Source: Novosphingobium sp. SG707
GTDB taxonomy: Bacteria > Pseudomonadota > Alphaproteobacteria > Sphingomonadales > Sphingomonadaceae
Direction of reading: 5' to 3'
Assembly: GCF_012275515.1 (NCBI RefSeq)
Contig: NZ_JAAZQL010000001.1
Location: 124,001 to 188,000, forward strand
Length of the DNA: 64,000 nt
This document shows positions 39,716 through 48,853 of this stretch, piece after piece. The first letter of the stretch is position 1, and each line of letters opens with the position of its first letter. The position numbers and the translations under genes were made by a program. The notes under the pieces were generated by a model. It was not told the DNA's origin. It searched no databases and saw only the letters and a list, made by a program, of their open reading frames with translations.

Positions 39716-41268
39716 TGGAAACCGACGTCCTGATTATCGGCGGCGGCATGGCGGCGGGATGGGCCGCCATCGCCGCCGCGCAGGCCGGGGCGCGGGTGGT
39801 GGTAGCCGACAAGGGCTATATGGGCACCAGCGGCGTCACCGCGATGGGCGGCCCCAACCACTGGTGGGTGGCCCCCGATCCGGCCCGGCGCAAAGAAGCC
39901 ATCGCCCGCCAGAGCGGCAAGGCGCAAGGGCTGGGCGATCCGGAATGGATGGCGCGCATTTTGGACCTCACATGGCGCTATTTGCCCAGCCTTGCGCCGC
40001 ACTATCCCTTTGGCAGCGATGGAGCGGGCGGCACCTATTATTCCGGCGTGCGCGGATCGGAATATATGCGCGCCCTGCGTTTGGCTGCTCTCGAGGCGGG
40101 CGTGACGGTGCTCGACCATCACCCCGCGCTCGAATTGCTGCGCGATGATGAGGGTCGGATCGCCGGTGCGCGCGGCCATGCCTTGCGTACGCGGCAGGAT
40201 TGGGAAATCCGCAGCCATGCCACCATTCTGGCCACCGGCGGCAATGCTTTCCGATCCGGCCTGATCGGCAGCCATACCAACACCGGCGATGGCCAATTGA
40301 TGGCCGCCGAGGCGGGTGTAGCCCTGTCGGGCATGGAGTTTGGTCCAAGCTGGTCGATCTCGCCCGCATGGGCATCCACCCGCACGCTGCCCTATACGGG
40401 CGCGGTCTATTATGACGCCGACGGGCGCGAACTGGACATCCCCCCCAGCCGCGCAGCGGGCCATGCGCATAATCGCGCACTGGGTCATGAGATGCTGGCC
40501 GGGACGGTATTGGCCGATCTGTCCCATGCGCCCGCAGCTCTGCGCCCCATTCTGCGTCAGATCCAGCCCTTTACCCCTGCCCCCTTTGAGCGGCGCGGGA
40601 TCGACCTGTTCCGCGACCGCTTTCCGGTCAAACTGTTTGGCGAAGGCACAATCCGGGGCACCGGCGGCCTCGATCTGGCCGATGCCGAATGCCGCACCAG
40701 CGCGCCGGGCCTGTTCGCCATTGGCGATGCGGCCACGCGCGAACTGGTGGCGGGCGCCAATAGCGGCGGCGGGGCGGTCAATTCGGCATGGGCGCTCTCG
40801 TCGGGCCGGGTCGCCGGGGCGGCAGCGGCACGCGAAAGCCTTAAGCGCAAAAGCTTCTCTGCCCCCGTCCATGGGCTTGGCCGCATCGCCATCGCGCCGC
40901 TTTCGGCGCATCGCGCCATCGAAGCGTCCGCCATCCACCGCGCCGTCGATCATGCAATCCACGGCTATGCCCATGTCTTTACGCGCGATGAGGCCAGCTA
41001 TGCCGCCTCAGGCGAAAGATTGGAGGCGATCTGGGGCGAATTGTCCGCCCATGGCCAGGCAACCGGCGCTGCGTTAGTGTCCTTGCGCGAAACGGCGGCT
41101 CTGGTGGCCGGTGCGCGCTGGACCATCGCGGCGGCGCGCGGGCGCAAGGAAAGCCGTGGCCTGCACCAGCGCGCCGATTATCCCGAAGCCAGCGGGCCAA
41201 CCCAACGCCAATTGGTCAGCGGACTGGAAACGGTCCGCATCCACTCTCAACAGGCCGAATTCGCATGA
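39715..41268 (+). CDS. FAD flavoprotein, fumarate reductase/AprA-like
   Basis: A 517-residue flavoprotein of the fumarate reductase/succinate dehydrogenase/APS reductase alpha family. It has the dinucleotide fold VLIIGGGMAAGWAAIAAAQAGARVVV, GTSGVTAMGG, ATGGNAFRSG, and the C-terminal FAD site ATRELVAGANSGGGAVN. Its ATG overlaps the monooxygenase stop (TAATG), and its own stop overlaps the start of a small 2x[4Fe-4S] protein (ATGA). This matches an AprA/AprB-like pair. Coupling to a flavin monooxygenase in a sulfur region suggests redox handling of a sulfur compound, which is an unusual combination. Confidence 0.88.
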   Translation: METDVLIIGGGMAAGWAAIAAAQAGARVVVADKGYMGTSGVTAMGGPNHWWVAPDPARRKEAIARQSGKAQGLGDPEWMARILDLTWRYLPSLAPHYPFGSDGAGGTYYSGVRGSEYMRALRLAALEAGVTVLDHHPALELLRDDEGRIAGARGHALRTRQDWEIRSHATILATGGNAFRSGLIGSHTNTGDGQLMAAEAGVALSGMEFGPSWSISPAWASTRTLPYTGAVYYDADGRELDIPPSRAAGHAHNRALGHEMLAGTVLADLSHAPAALRPILRQIQPFTPAPFERRGIDLFRDRFPVKLFGEGTIRGTGGLDLADAECRTSAPGLFAIGDAATRELVAGANSGGGAVNSAWALSSGRVAGAAAARESLKRKSFSAPVHGLGRIAIAPLSAHRAIEASAIHRAVDHAIHGYAHVFTRDEASYAASGERLEAIWGELSAHGQATGAALVSLRETAALVAGARWTIAAARGRKESRGLHQRADYPEASGPTQRQLVSGLETVRIHSQQAEFA

Positions 41269-41627
41269 TTGCCCAGATCCTTGCCGACAAATGCAATAAT
41301 TGCGCGCAATGCGTGAATGTATGCCCCACCTTCGTACTGGATGATGGGCCGCAGGTGCCCGTCATCGCGCGGCTCGATGCCTGCCAGACCTGCTATATGT
41401 GCGAACTTCATTGCAATCAGGATGCCATCTTTGTCGCGCCGGATCAGTTTGCGCCCGAACCCTCCGCCGATCCGCTGCCCCATTTGGGCATGATCCGGCG
41501 CGATCATGGCTGGGACCGGCCCGGTGAGGCGGGGCATCTTGACGAATATCGCAAACTTGGCCCGCTGCTGGGCGAAGGGGCGGAAATCGCCGCGAGGCGG
41601 TATCAGGCGCAGCGCAGGAGCGTCTGA
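41265..41627 (+). CDS. 2x[4Fe-4S] ferredoxin-type protein (AprB-like)
   Basis: A 120-residue protein with two four-cysteine clusters: CNNCAQCVNVCP near residue 9 and CQTCYMCELHCN near residue 39. The remainder, about 70 residues, is a tail without cysteines. The ATG overlaps the flavoprotein stop. It is the probable electron partner of the AprA-like flavoprotein, and a terminator follows at 41634. Confidence 0.92.
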   Translation: MIAQILADKCNNCAQCVNVCPTFVLDDGPQVPVIARLDACQTCYMCELHCNQDAIFVAPDQFAPEPSADPLPHLGMIRRDHGWDRPGEAGHLDEYRKLGPLLGEGAEIAARRYQAQRRSV

Positions 41628-41633
41628 CAGGAT

Positions 41634-41670
41634 GCGCCGTGATGCCAATGCCCGGAATCACGGCGCTTTT
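41634..41670 (+). terminator. rho-independent terminator after the ferredoxin gene
   Basis: GCGCCGTGAT (41634-41643) pairs perfectly with ATCACGGCGC (41657-41666) and is followed by TTTT. It separates the plus-strand operon from the opposing ABC operon, whose last stop is at 41672. Confidence 0.8.
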
Positions 41671-41671
41671 C

Positions 41672-42640
41672 CTAGGTTTTGGGCAATTGCGATGTCAGTA
41701 CATAGCCGTCCGCCACGGGCCGCTTGGCCTCCAGCGCCCCGGCGCGAACGAAAGTGTCGAGAATGGCCTGTTGCCGCGCCACCAGTTCGGGCGTGACCGG
41801 GCCATCCACCACCAGCGAACGCTCGGCCGTGGCCTGAGCAATCGGCAAGGGCAGGCCGGTTTCCTTGGCCAGAACCTTTGCGTAATCCGCGACATGGCTG
41901 CGCCGCCATTCCATCGCGCGCGCCTCGCGGGCCAGGAAATCGACCAGCAGGTCGGGTTTGTCGCGCAGCACGTTTTCATGGACCACATCGAAGGAGCAGG
42001 CGTCGAACAGATCGCTGCCATCAGCCAGAATACGGTCGCCCGCCGCCTGTCCGGTCGGCACATAGGGGCCCCACGTGCTCCACGCATCCACCGCGCCAGA
42101 ACGCAAGGCCGCCGCCGCATCCGATGGCGTCATAAAGATCAGCTCAGCCTCGCCCGGCTTGATCCCGGCATTCTCAAAGACTTTGAGCGCGAGGAAATGG
42201 CCGATGCTGCCCCGCCCCGTCACGATCTTTCGGCCTTTCAGATCCGCCGGTTTACGCACCGGCGATGCGCCCGGCACCAGAATCGAGAGGATGCCCGCCG
42301 GGCGCGGATGCGAAACCCGGGCGGCCACCGCCTTCAGGGGCTTGCCGGTCTGATAGGCGAAGAGGAAAGGCGCATCGCCTATCAGACCGATATCGACCGC
42401 GTCCGAGCCCAAGGCCTCCAGCAAATGCTGGGCGGCGGGAAATTCGGACCATTCGACGCGATAGGGCGCACCCTCCAGCACACCCGAGGCCAGCACCAGC
42501 GCCTTGGTCCCGCCCTTTTGCGAGCCGACGCGCAGCACCTTTTCGCCCCCACCGCGACAACCGGCGAGCGCCAAAGCGCCCGCCCCAAAACCCAGAGCCG
42601 CCAAAGCGCCGCGCCGGTTCCACAATGCCCTTTCGATCAT
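41672..42640 (-). CDS. SsuA-like substrate-binding lipoprotein of an organosulfur ABC importer
   Basis: A 322-residue periplasmic binding protein of the SsuA/TauA/NMT1 type. The N terminus has [10 protein letters not shown] and a lipobox LALAGC near residue 28, so a lipid anchor (perhaps Tat route) is likely. Then [52 protein letters not shown] and [11 protein letters not shown]. It is the last gene of the operon, overlapping the monooxygenase by 4 bp. It delivers an organosulfonate or ester to the SsuBC transporter encoded upstream. Confidence 0.88.
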   Translation of the reverse strand: MIERALWNRRGALAALGFGAGALALAGCRGGGEKVLRVGSQKGGTKALVLASGVLEGAPYRVEWSEFPAAQHLLEALGSDAVDIGLIGDAPFLFAYQTGKPLKAVAARVSHPRPAGILSILVPGASPVRKPADLKGRKIVTGRGSIGHFLALKVFENAGIKPGEAELIFMTPSDAAAALRSGAVDAWSTWGPYVPTGQAAGDRILADGSDLFDACSFDVVHENVLRDKPDLLVDFLAREARAMEWRRSHVADYAKVLAKETGLPLPIAQATAERSLVVDGPVTPELVARQQAILDTFVRAGALEAKRPVADGYVLTSQLPKT

Positions 42641-43971
42641 GCCGCGCTGCGCTCCGATCGCGCGGCGGTATAGCGATTAACCGGCTTGTCCAGCCCCAGC
42701 CCTTCGCGGAAGGTGGCGCCGGTGTAGTCGGTCTTATAAATCCCGCGCTGTTGCAGGATCGGCACGACCTGATCGACGAACACATCCAGTTGGCCCGGCA
42801 AAGATTCAAACATATTGAACCCGTCCGAGGCGCGCGTTTCCAGCCATTGCTGGAAACGGTCCGCAATCTGTTCGGGCGTGCCGGTGAACTGGCTGCGCGG
42901 GGTGGCGGCGCGCAGGGCGATCTCGCGCAGGGTCAGGCCCTGTTGGGCAAGCGCCAGAATGCGCTCGGAAGCCGACTGGTTCGATTTATAGCCCTCGACC
43001 GCCACCTCGACCGGGAAAGCGCCGTCGGGATCATAGACGCTGAAATTATGATCGTTGAACGAGCGGCCCAGTGCGCGCAGGGCGTTTTCAAGGCTGACGA
43101 GGCTCGCCAGTTCCTGATGCAGGCGCTGCGCCTCTTCCTCGCTGCTGCCCACGATCACGCGGGCGCCCGGCACGATGAAGAGCTGTTCCGGGTCGCGGCC
43201 AAAGCCGCGCGCGCGCGCCTTGACGTCGGCGTAAAATGTCTGCGCCTCCTCGATATTTTCCTGATGCGTAAAAATCGCCTCGGCGGATTTCGCGGCGAAA
43301 TTACGCCCGTCCTCCGACGATCCGGCCTGAAAGATCACCGGCTGCCCTTGGCGTGAGCGCGAGATGTTGAGCGGGCCCTTGACCGAGAGGAACTCGCCCT
43401 TGTGGTTCAATTCATGCAGCTTGTCGGGATCGAGGAACTGGCCGGTTTCCTTGTCGCGCACCAGTGCATCGTCTTCCCAGCTATCCCACAGGCCCTTGAC
43501 CACATCGAGATATTCGGCCGCCAGACGATAGCGCGTGTCATGGGCCAGATGCTCGGACTTGCCGTAATTGGCGGCGCTGCCCTCCAGCCAACTGGTCACG
43601 ACATTCCAGCCCGCACGGCCGCCGCTGATATGGTCGAGACTGGCGAACTGGCGCGCCAGATTATAGGGCTCGGTATAGGTCACGGTCGCCGTGCCGACCA
43701 GGCCGATATGTTCGGTAACGGCGGCGATGGCCGACAGTATCGTCAGCGGTTCAAAGCGGTTGAGGTAATGCGGCGAGGAACGCGCATTGATCGACACGCT
43801 GTCGGCCACGAAGAGGTAATCGAACTTGCCGCGCTCGGCGGCCTGCGCCTGACGCTTGTAAAAGGACAGGCTGGTGGAGGCATCGACCTGCGCATCGGGA
43901 TGGCGCCAGTCGTCCCAGCCGGGGCCGACGCCATGCAGGATGAAACCAAGGCGAAGTTGTCGTTTGGACAT
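42637..43971 (-). CDS. FMNH2-dependent monooxygenase, NtaA/SnaA/DszA group (copy 2)
   Basis: A 444-residue paralogue of the protein at 38381, of the same length, with [62 protein letters not shown] and [18 protein letters not shown]. It is in the minus-strand transport operon between SsuD and SsuA. Two DszA-type enzymes beside SsuD imply cleavage of more than one C-S substrate class. Confidence 0.92.
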   Translation of the reverse strand: MSKRQLRLGFILHGVGPGWDDWRHPDAQVDASTSLSFYKRQAQAAERGKFDYLFVADSVSINARSSPHYLNRFEPLTILSAIAAVTEHIGLVGTATVTYTEPYNLARQFASLDHISGGRAGWNVVTSWLEGSAANYGKSEHLAHDTRYRLAAEYLDVVKGLWDSWEDDALVRDKETGQFLDPDKLHELNHKGEFLSVKGPLNISRSRQGQPVIFQAGSSEDGRNFAAKSAEAIFTHQENIEEAQTFYADVKARARGFGRDPEQLFIVPGARVIVGSSEEEAQRLHQELASLVSLENALRALGRSFNDHNFSVYDPDGAFPVEVAVEGYKSNQSASERILALAQQGLTLREIALRAATPRSQFTGTPEQIADRFQQWLETRASDGFNMFESLPGQLDVFVDQVVPILQQRGIYKTDYTGATFREGLGLDKPVNRYTAARSERSAA

Positions 43972-44006
43972 GAGGGTGGTTCCTTTGGGAATGCGGGGGA
44001 TTGGTT

Positions 44007-45113
44007 TCAGCCGGCCAGCGCAGCGCTCTGACCTGCGCGATCAGCGACCTTGGCGCGCACCAGCGGCAACAATTCGCGGCCATAGAGCAGCGCATCGTCG
44101 AGCGGTTCGAAGCCGCGGATCAGGAAATGGTCGATGCCGATGTCGAAGTAAGCGAGCATGGCGTCGGCCACCTGTTCGGGCGTGCCGACCAGCCCGCTCG
44201 AATTGCCCTGCGCCCCGGTCAGCGCGGCAACGCCCGTCCACAGGCGGCCATCGCGGCGGTTGCCCTGCGCGGTTTGCAGCAGGCGCAGCGAACCTTCATT
44301 GGGCGGGCGGTGGCCGGTGGTGGGCAGACCTGCGGCGTCGCGATGGGCGCGGACCTGATCCTCGATCTCGGCGGCGCGCTTCCATGCGGCTTCCTCGGTA
44401 TCGGCAATGACCGGGCGCAGCGAGAGCGAGAAGCCCGGACGCCGCCCGTGTTTCGCTGCGGCATGGCGCACGGCCAGCACATTCTCGCGCACCTGCTCCA
44501 GCGTTTCGCCCCACAGCGCATAGACATCGGCATGACGCCCCGCTACCTCGATCGCCTCGAGCGAGGAGCCGCCGAAGAAGACCGGCAGATTGTCGGGCTT
44601 GACCGAGGAGAAGGCACCGCGCGCTTCATAGAAACGGCCCTTGTGATCAAAGGGCTGGGCCTCGGTCCATTCGCGGCGCAGGATATCGATATATTCATCG
44701 CTGCGCGCGTAACGCTCGGATTTGACGGTATTAACATCGCCGTCACGGGCCATTTCATCATCGGCGCCACCGGTGATGATATGCACCGCGATGCGCCCCC
44801 CCGACAATTGATCGAGCGTGGCCAATTGCCGCGCGGCCAGCGTGGGCTGGGTAAAGCCGGGGCGATGGGCGACGAGAAAGCCGAGCCGCGTGGTGATCGC
44901 GGCGGCATGGGCGGCCACGATCTGGCTCTCCGGGCTGTTCGAGCCGAAGGGGATCAGCACGCGGTCAAAGCCGACCTCCTCCTGACCGCGCGCGGCGGCA
45001 TCGACATAATCGCGATCCAGAATGCGGCCGCGCACCGGAGCGTGGATTTCCGAGGCATTGTTGAAGCCGATATAGCCGATGAACTTGACGGCATCAGAGG
45101 GGTTTTCGGACAT
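44007..45113 (-). CDS. ssuD: alkanesulfonate monooxygenase (SsuD-like)
   Basis: A 368-residue LLM-class flavin monooxygenase resembling SsuD, which releases sulfite from alkanesulfonates with FMNH2 and O2. Landmarks are [63 protein letters not shown] and [28 protein letters not shown]. The ATG at 45113 has GGAG 8 bases upstream; the longer frame is unsupported. It lies in the SsuBC operon, 17 bp after the rhodanese gene and 35 bp before the second DszA-type gene. Confidence 0.88.
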   Translation of the reverse strand: MSENPSDAVKFIGYIGFNNASEIHAPVRGRILDRDYVDAAARGQEEVGFDRVLIPFGSNSPESQIVAAHAAAITTRLGFLVAHRPGFTQPTLAARQLATLDQLSGGRIAVHIITGGADDEMARDGDVNTVKSERYARSDEYIDILRREWTEAQPFDHKGRFYEARGAFSSVKPDNLPVFFGGSSLEAIEVAGRHADVYALWGETLEQVRENVLAVRHAAAKHGRRPGFSLSLRPVIADTEEAAWKRAAEIEDQVRAHRDAAGLPTTGHRPPNEGSLRLLQTAQGNRRDGRLWTGVAALTGAQGNSSGLVGTPEQVADAMLAYFDIGIDHFLIRGFEPLDDALLYGRELLPLVRAKVADRAGQSAALAG

Positions 45114-45130
45114 GGAAATTCTCCGCAAAA

Positions 45131-46360
45131 TCAAATGACGAAAAAGCCGTGGGTGCCGTCGCGCTCCAATTGGGCGACAAGGCCGTATTCCCAATCGAGA
45201 TAGGCCTGCATGGCGGCCTGTGCGTTGTCTGTGCCTTCATAGGGCCGCTTGTAGCGGCCCTCCGCCCCGCGCGGGGCGGGGGCGGCATCGGGGCCGGTTT
45301 CGGTCTGCTCTGCGCCGCCTTCCAGCACGTAGACCTCCCAACCCAACTGGGCGAGCCAAGAGGCGGTCATGTCGGCGCGGGGGCCAAGGTCGTCGGCCAG
45401 CACGATGCGCGCACCGCGCACGGGCGCGAAGTGGTCGGTTTCCTGCACCAACTGCCCGCCCTGCGCATTGCGGAAGCCGGGGATATGGCCTGCGGCATAA
45501 TCCTCGGGCAGGCGCACGTCATATTGGTAAAGCGTGCGGGTGTTATCGGCGCGCAAGTGGTCCAGTTCCTCGGGCGTGATCCGCTTGACGCCCGCGCGAT
45601 AGGCCACCTCGCGTGCCTTTTCGCGAACTTCCTCCACCAGCGGCGCATCGGGCAGGGCGGCGCGGCGCTGTTGCCCCGTTTCCAGCCCCTGCCCGGCCAG
45701 CGTCCAGCCGATCGTGCCATTGCGCAAAGCATAGATCCGGTTGGGCAGGCCCGCATTCACCAGCGACTGCGCGCCGATGATGCTGCGCGTGCGGCCCGCG
45801 CAATTGACGATGATCGTGGTATCGGGATCGGGCGCGGCGGCGCGGGCACGCAGCACCAGTTCGGCGCCGGGGCTGGAAATGCCGCCCGGAATGCTCATCG
45901 TGGCATATTCATCGAAGCGGCGCGCGTCGAGGATGGCAATATCGGCCTTTTCCTCGATCAGCGCCTGCACATCCTGCGCGGGCAGCGAGGGCGTGTGGCG
46001 ACGGTGCTCGACCAGTTCGCCAAAGGCCTTGGAGTAGCTGTTCACATCCTCGAACAGCTCATAGCCCGCGCTTTTCCAGCCCGAGAGGCCCCCCGCCAGC
46101 TTTTCAACATGGGTAAAGCCCAGCGCGCGCAGATGGACCAGCGCGGCCTCGGTCAGATCCTCGCCATTGTCATAGACGACGATGCGCGTGTCCTTGCGCG
46201 GGATGCGCCATGGCGCCTCGGCATTGATCCGGCGCAGCGGGATTTGGGCAGCGAACAGCGGGTGGCCCAGCGCGAACTCTGCCTCTTCGCGCAGGTCGAT
46301 CAGCGCGATTTCCTCACGCGTGATCAGGGCCTTGCGGATGTCCTTGGCGGTAACACTCAT
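45131..46360 (-). CDS. triple-rhodanese sulfurtransferase
   Basis: A 409-residue protein of three consecutive rhodanese-like domains (about 1-110, 125-240, 265-370). Only the middle domain keeps a catalytic Cys loop (VNCAGRTRS). The equivalent positions in domains 1 and 3 read VYDNGED and LADDLGP and lack Cys. Rhodaneses move sulfane sulfur between thiosulfate, persulfides and thiols. The ATG at 46360 overlaps the thiol dioxygenase stop. Coupling to a dioxygenase and SsuD suggests handling of sulfur released in organosulfur catabolism. The inactive flanking domains may be structural or regulatory. Confidence 0.87.
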   Translation of the reverse strand: MSVTAKDIRKALITREEIALIDLREEAEFALGHPLFAAQIPLRRINAEAPWRIPRKDTRIVVYDNGEDLTEAALVHLRALGFTHVEKLAGGLSGWKSAGYELFEDVNSYSKAFGELVEHRRHTPSLPAQDVQALIEEKADIAILDARRFDEYATMSIPGGISSPGAELVLRARAAAPDPDTTIIVNCAGRTRSIIGAQSLVNAGLPNRIYALRNGTIGWTLAGQGLETGQQRRAALPDAPLVEEVREKAREVAYRAGVKRITPEELDHLRADNTRTLYQYDVRLPEDYAAGHIPGFRNAQGGQLVQETDHFAPVRGARIVLADDLGPRADMTASWLAQLGWEVYVLEGGAEQTETGPDAAPAPRGAEGRYKRPYEGTDNAQAAMQAYLDWEYGLVAQLERDGTHGFFVI

Positions 46361-46977
46361 TTGGATCGGTCCCACAGATTGGGCACCAGCGCATTGGCAT
46401 AGCCCGAGATGAACAATTTGGCCTCGCCACCCTGCGCAAAGGTCGAGCGGCGGACCGCGCCGATATTGGCGCCGTAAACATGGATCGAAATCGAGGGCGC
46501 GTCGGCCAGAACATTGCGCACCTGATGGATGTCGCCATGGGCCGGGCTAAGGGCCTCCACCTCGCCGGGATTTAACGAATGCGGAGGCCCCTCCGGGGCC
46601 AGCGAGCCATCACTCTGGCGGCGGAAATTTTGGGATTCCTCTTTCCCACGCAAAACACCGACAAGCCCCCAGACCGTGTGATCGTGGATCGGCGTGCCCT
46701 GTCCCGGCCCCCAGACGAAGGAGACGACGGAAAAGCGCTCGGCACTGTCGCAATGGAGCAGATATTGCTGATAGCGCTCGGGCGAAGGCGCGGCGAAAGC
46801 ATCAGGCAGCCAGTCATCATAGGCCACCAGATCGCTCAGCAGTGCGCCGCCCCTGTCGAGGATTTCGCCCTCATCCGACGTGTGATCGAGCAGATCGGCC
46901 AGTGCGGTGACGAAATCGCGCAAGCGACCAATGTTGGCTGACGTATTGACCGGGTGGTCCAGAACCGCCGCGCTCAT
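46357..46977 (-). CDS. cysteine/thiol dioxygenase family cupin
   Basis: A 206-residue cupin of the cysteine dioxygenase family, which oxidises thiols to sulfinic acids with Fe(II) and O2. The metal triad is visible: GTPIHDHTVWG supplies two His, and HGDIHQVRN the third near residue 150. The substrate could be cysteine, 3-mercaptopropionate or another thiol. The length fits the bacterial type. It is coupled (ATGA) both to SsuB upstream and to the triple rhodanese downstream. Confidence 0.87.
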   Translation of the reverse strand: MSAAVLDHPVNTSANIGRLRDFVTALADLLDHTSDEGEILDRGGALLSDLVAYDDWLPDAFAAPSPERYQQYLLHCDSAERFSVVSFVWGPGQGTPIHDHTVWGLVGVLRGKEESQNFRRQSDGSLAPEGPPHSLNPGEVEALSPAHGDIHQVRNVLADAPSISIHVYGANIGAVRRSTFAQGGEAKLFISGYANALVPNLWDRSK

Positions 46978-47774
46978 GCCGATGCCCCTTGCGGGAAAGG
47001 TAGGATGCTGGCGCCGACATCGACGGCCGAGAGGACATGCTCGGAGGTGATTTCGCAGCCCAGATGGCCCAGCAGGCGCTGGCGCAGCACGCGGCCCACA
47101 TCGCCGCGTTCGCCGCGCTGGACGGTGATATGTTCCTCGGCCACGATGCGGCCTGCGTCCAGCACGAGGATACGGTCAGCCAGTGCGACCGCCTCGTCCA
47201 CGTCATGCGTGACCATCAGGATCGCCGGGCGATGCACCCGCCACAATTCCAGCACCAGCGCATGCATCTTGATCCGCGTCAGCGCGTCGAGCGCGGCAAA
47301 GGGCTCATCAAGAAGCAGGAGTTTAGGCTCACGCACCAGCGCGCGTGCCAGGGCGACTCGCTGCGCCTCGCCGCCCGAAAGCGTCAGGGGCCAGGCGTCG
47401 ATGCGGTGCCCAAGGCCCACCTCGTTCAGAGCAGCCTCGGCGCGCTCGCGCACCCCCGGCCCTTTCAGGCCCAGCGCGACATTGCGCCACACCTTTTTCC
47501 ACGGCAGCAGGCGCGCATCCTGAAACACCACGGCGCGGCTGTTCGGGATCAGCACATCCTGTCCGCCCACGCTGTCCAGCCCGGCCAGCGTGCGCAGCAA
47601 GGTCGTCTTGCCTCCGCCCGACCGGCCCAGCAGGGCGACGAATTCGCCCGGGGCGATCGACAGGTTCAACCCGTCGATGACCGTGTTGGCGCCAAAGCTG
47701 CGATGAAAATCGCGCAGGCGGACGACAGGCTCAGACACCGGGAAAGCGGCGGTAAAATTGGTTTCGGCCAGCAT
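46974..47774 (-). CDS. ssuB: ABC importer ATPase (SsuB-like)
   Basis: A 266-residue ABC ATPase: Walker A GRSGGGKTT at about residue 50, signature LSGGEAQRVALARAL, Walker B LLLLDEPFAALD, and H-loop MVTHDVDEA. The C-terminal tail beyond about residue 215 is longer than the core. It is preceded by the permease gene by 3 bp. It energises uptake of the substrate bound by the SsuA-like lipoprotein at 41672. Confidence 0.92.
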   Translation of the reverse strand: MLAETNFTAAFPVSEPVVRLRDFHRSFGANTVIDGLNLSIAPGEFVALLGRSGGGKTTLLRTLAGLDSVGGQDVLIPNSRAVVFQDARLLPWKKVWRNVALGLKGPGVRERAEAALNEVGLGHRIDAWPLTLSGGEAQRVALARALVREPKLLLLDEPFAALDALTRIKMHALVLELWRVHRPAILMVTHDVDEAVALADRILVLDAGRIVAEEHITVQRGERGDVGRVLRQRLLGHLGCEITSEHVLSAVDVGASILPFPQGASA

Positions 47775-47777
47775 GAT

Positions 47778-48569
47778 TTAAGCCTCCGCAAGATTGGGGC
47801 GCCAAGCCAGAGCCCGGCGTTCGATCAGCCGCACCAGCCCATCCGCGCCAAGACCCAGCGCTGCATAGACCAGCAGACAGACCACGATGATGTCGGTGCG
47901 CATGAAGTCGCGGGCATTGTTGACCAGATAGCCAAGGCCCGCCGAGGCATTGATCTGTTCGGCGACAACCAGCACCAGAATCGACACCGAAAGCGAATAG
48001 CGCAGCCCCACCAGCAGCGAGGGCAAGGCGCCGGGCAGGATCACATGCCAGATCACTTCGGCGCGGCTGAGACCAAAGCTGCGCGCGCCCTCGATCAGGC
48101 GGACATCGACGCCGCGAATGCCCGAATAGAGGTTGAGATAGACCGGAAAGATCGAGGCAAAGGCGATCAGCGCCACCTTGGGCGTCTCGCCAATGCCGAA
48201 CCACACGATGAACAAAGGTGTGAGCGCCAGCGTCGGGATGGTGCGCTTGATCTGCATGATGGGGTCGATGGCGGCCTCGCCCTGACGCGACAGCCCGGCG
48301 GCCAGCGCCAGCCCAATGCCGATCGACAGGCCGATCACCAGCCCCGCCGCCACGCGCAGGAACGAGACCCAAAGATTATCCGGCAATTCCCCGGTGGTCA
48401 GCATCTCGACCAGAGTGCCGATCACGGCAGAGGGCGCGGCCAGCGTGCTCTTGGGAATCAGGCCAAGGCGCGAGCCGCCCTCCCACAGAATGAGAAAGAC
48501 CACGGGCGACACCCAATGGCCTGAAAACAAAGAGGCTAGGCGCCGGTGAAACTGGGTGGATCGGGGCAT
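47778..48569 (-). CDS. ssuC: ABC importer permease (SsuC-like)
   Basis: A 263-residue inner-membrane permease of the SsuC/TauC/BPD family. It has about six predicted helices and the EAA-type loop EGARSFGLSRAEVIWHVILPGALPSLLVGLRYSLSVS contacting the ATPase. It is the first gene of the transport operon at 48569. It faces the LysR gene across 284 bp. Confidence 0.9.
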   Translation of the reverse strand: MPRSTQFHRRLASLFSGHWVSPVVFLILWEGGSRLGLIPKSTLAAPSAVIGTLVEMLTTGELPDNLWVSFLRVAAGLVIGLSIGIGLALAAGLSRQGEAAIDPIMQIKRTIPTLALTPLFIVWFGIGETPKVALIAFASIFPVYLNLYSGIRGVDVRLIEGARSFGLSRAEVIWHVILPGALPSLLVGLRYSLSVSILVLVVAEQINASAGLGYLVNNARDFMRTDIIVVCLLVYAALGLGADGLVRLIERRALAWRPNLAEA

Positions 48570-48853
48570 GATAAAGCTCGTCGTGGCGGGAAGAGCTTCA
48601 CCAGAACCCTAAAACTCTACTCGATCAATTGAGTTATCGGCGCGACCTATAAGCATAGCTCATAAGGGACGTGGCGAGCGCAGATTGATCAAATTTAATT
48701 ATTGTTTTTCAGTATTTTAAATCAAATCTGTGGCGCGAATAGATTTGCTTTTGCATGGCTTATCTCTACTATTTTGATTGACAATAAGCCCTCATGCATA
48801 ACACCCGCATTCCCCCCGGCGGTCCGCCCGCCCACCATCTTCCGAGGACACCC
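48570..48853. promoter_or_regulatory. divergent promoter region, ABC operon / LysR
   Basis: A 284-bp gap, AT-rich around 48690-48790. It holds an interrupted inverted repeat AACTC-N13-GAGTT (48613-48635), the size expected of a LysR recognition box, and the LysR RBS CGAGGA before 48854. It is probably where the neighbouring LysR acts on the sulfur operon. No gene is seen. Confidence 0.4.

Noticed and set aside
39579..40148. Plus-strand frame overlapping the end of the DszA-type gene and the AprA-like start
   Set aside because: Out-of-frame shadow; both true genes carry full domain motifs and overlap start/stop codons.
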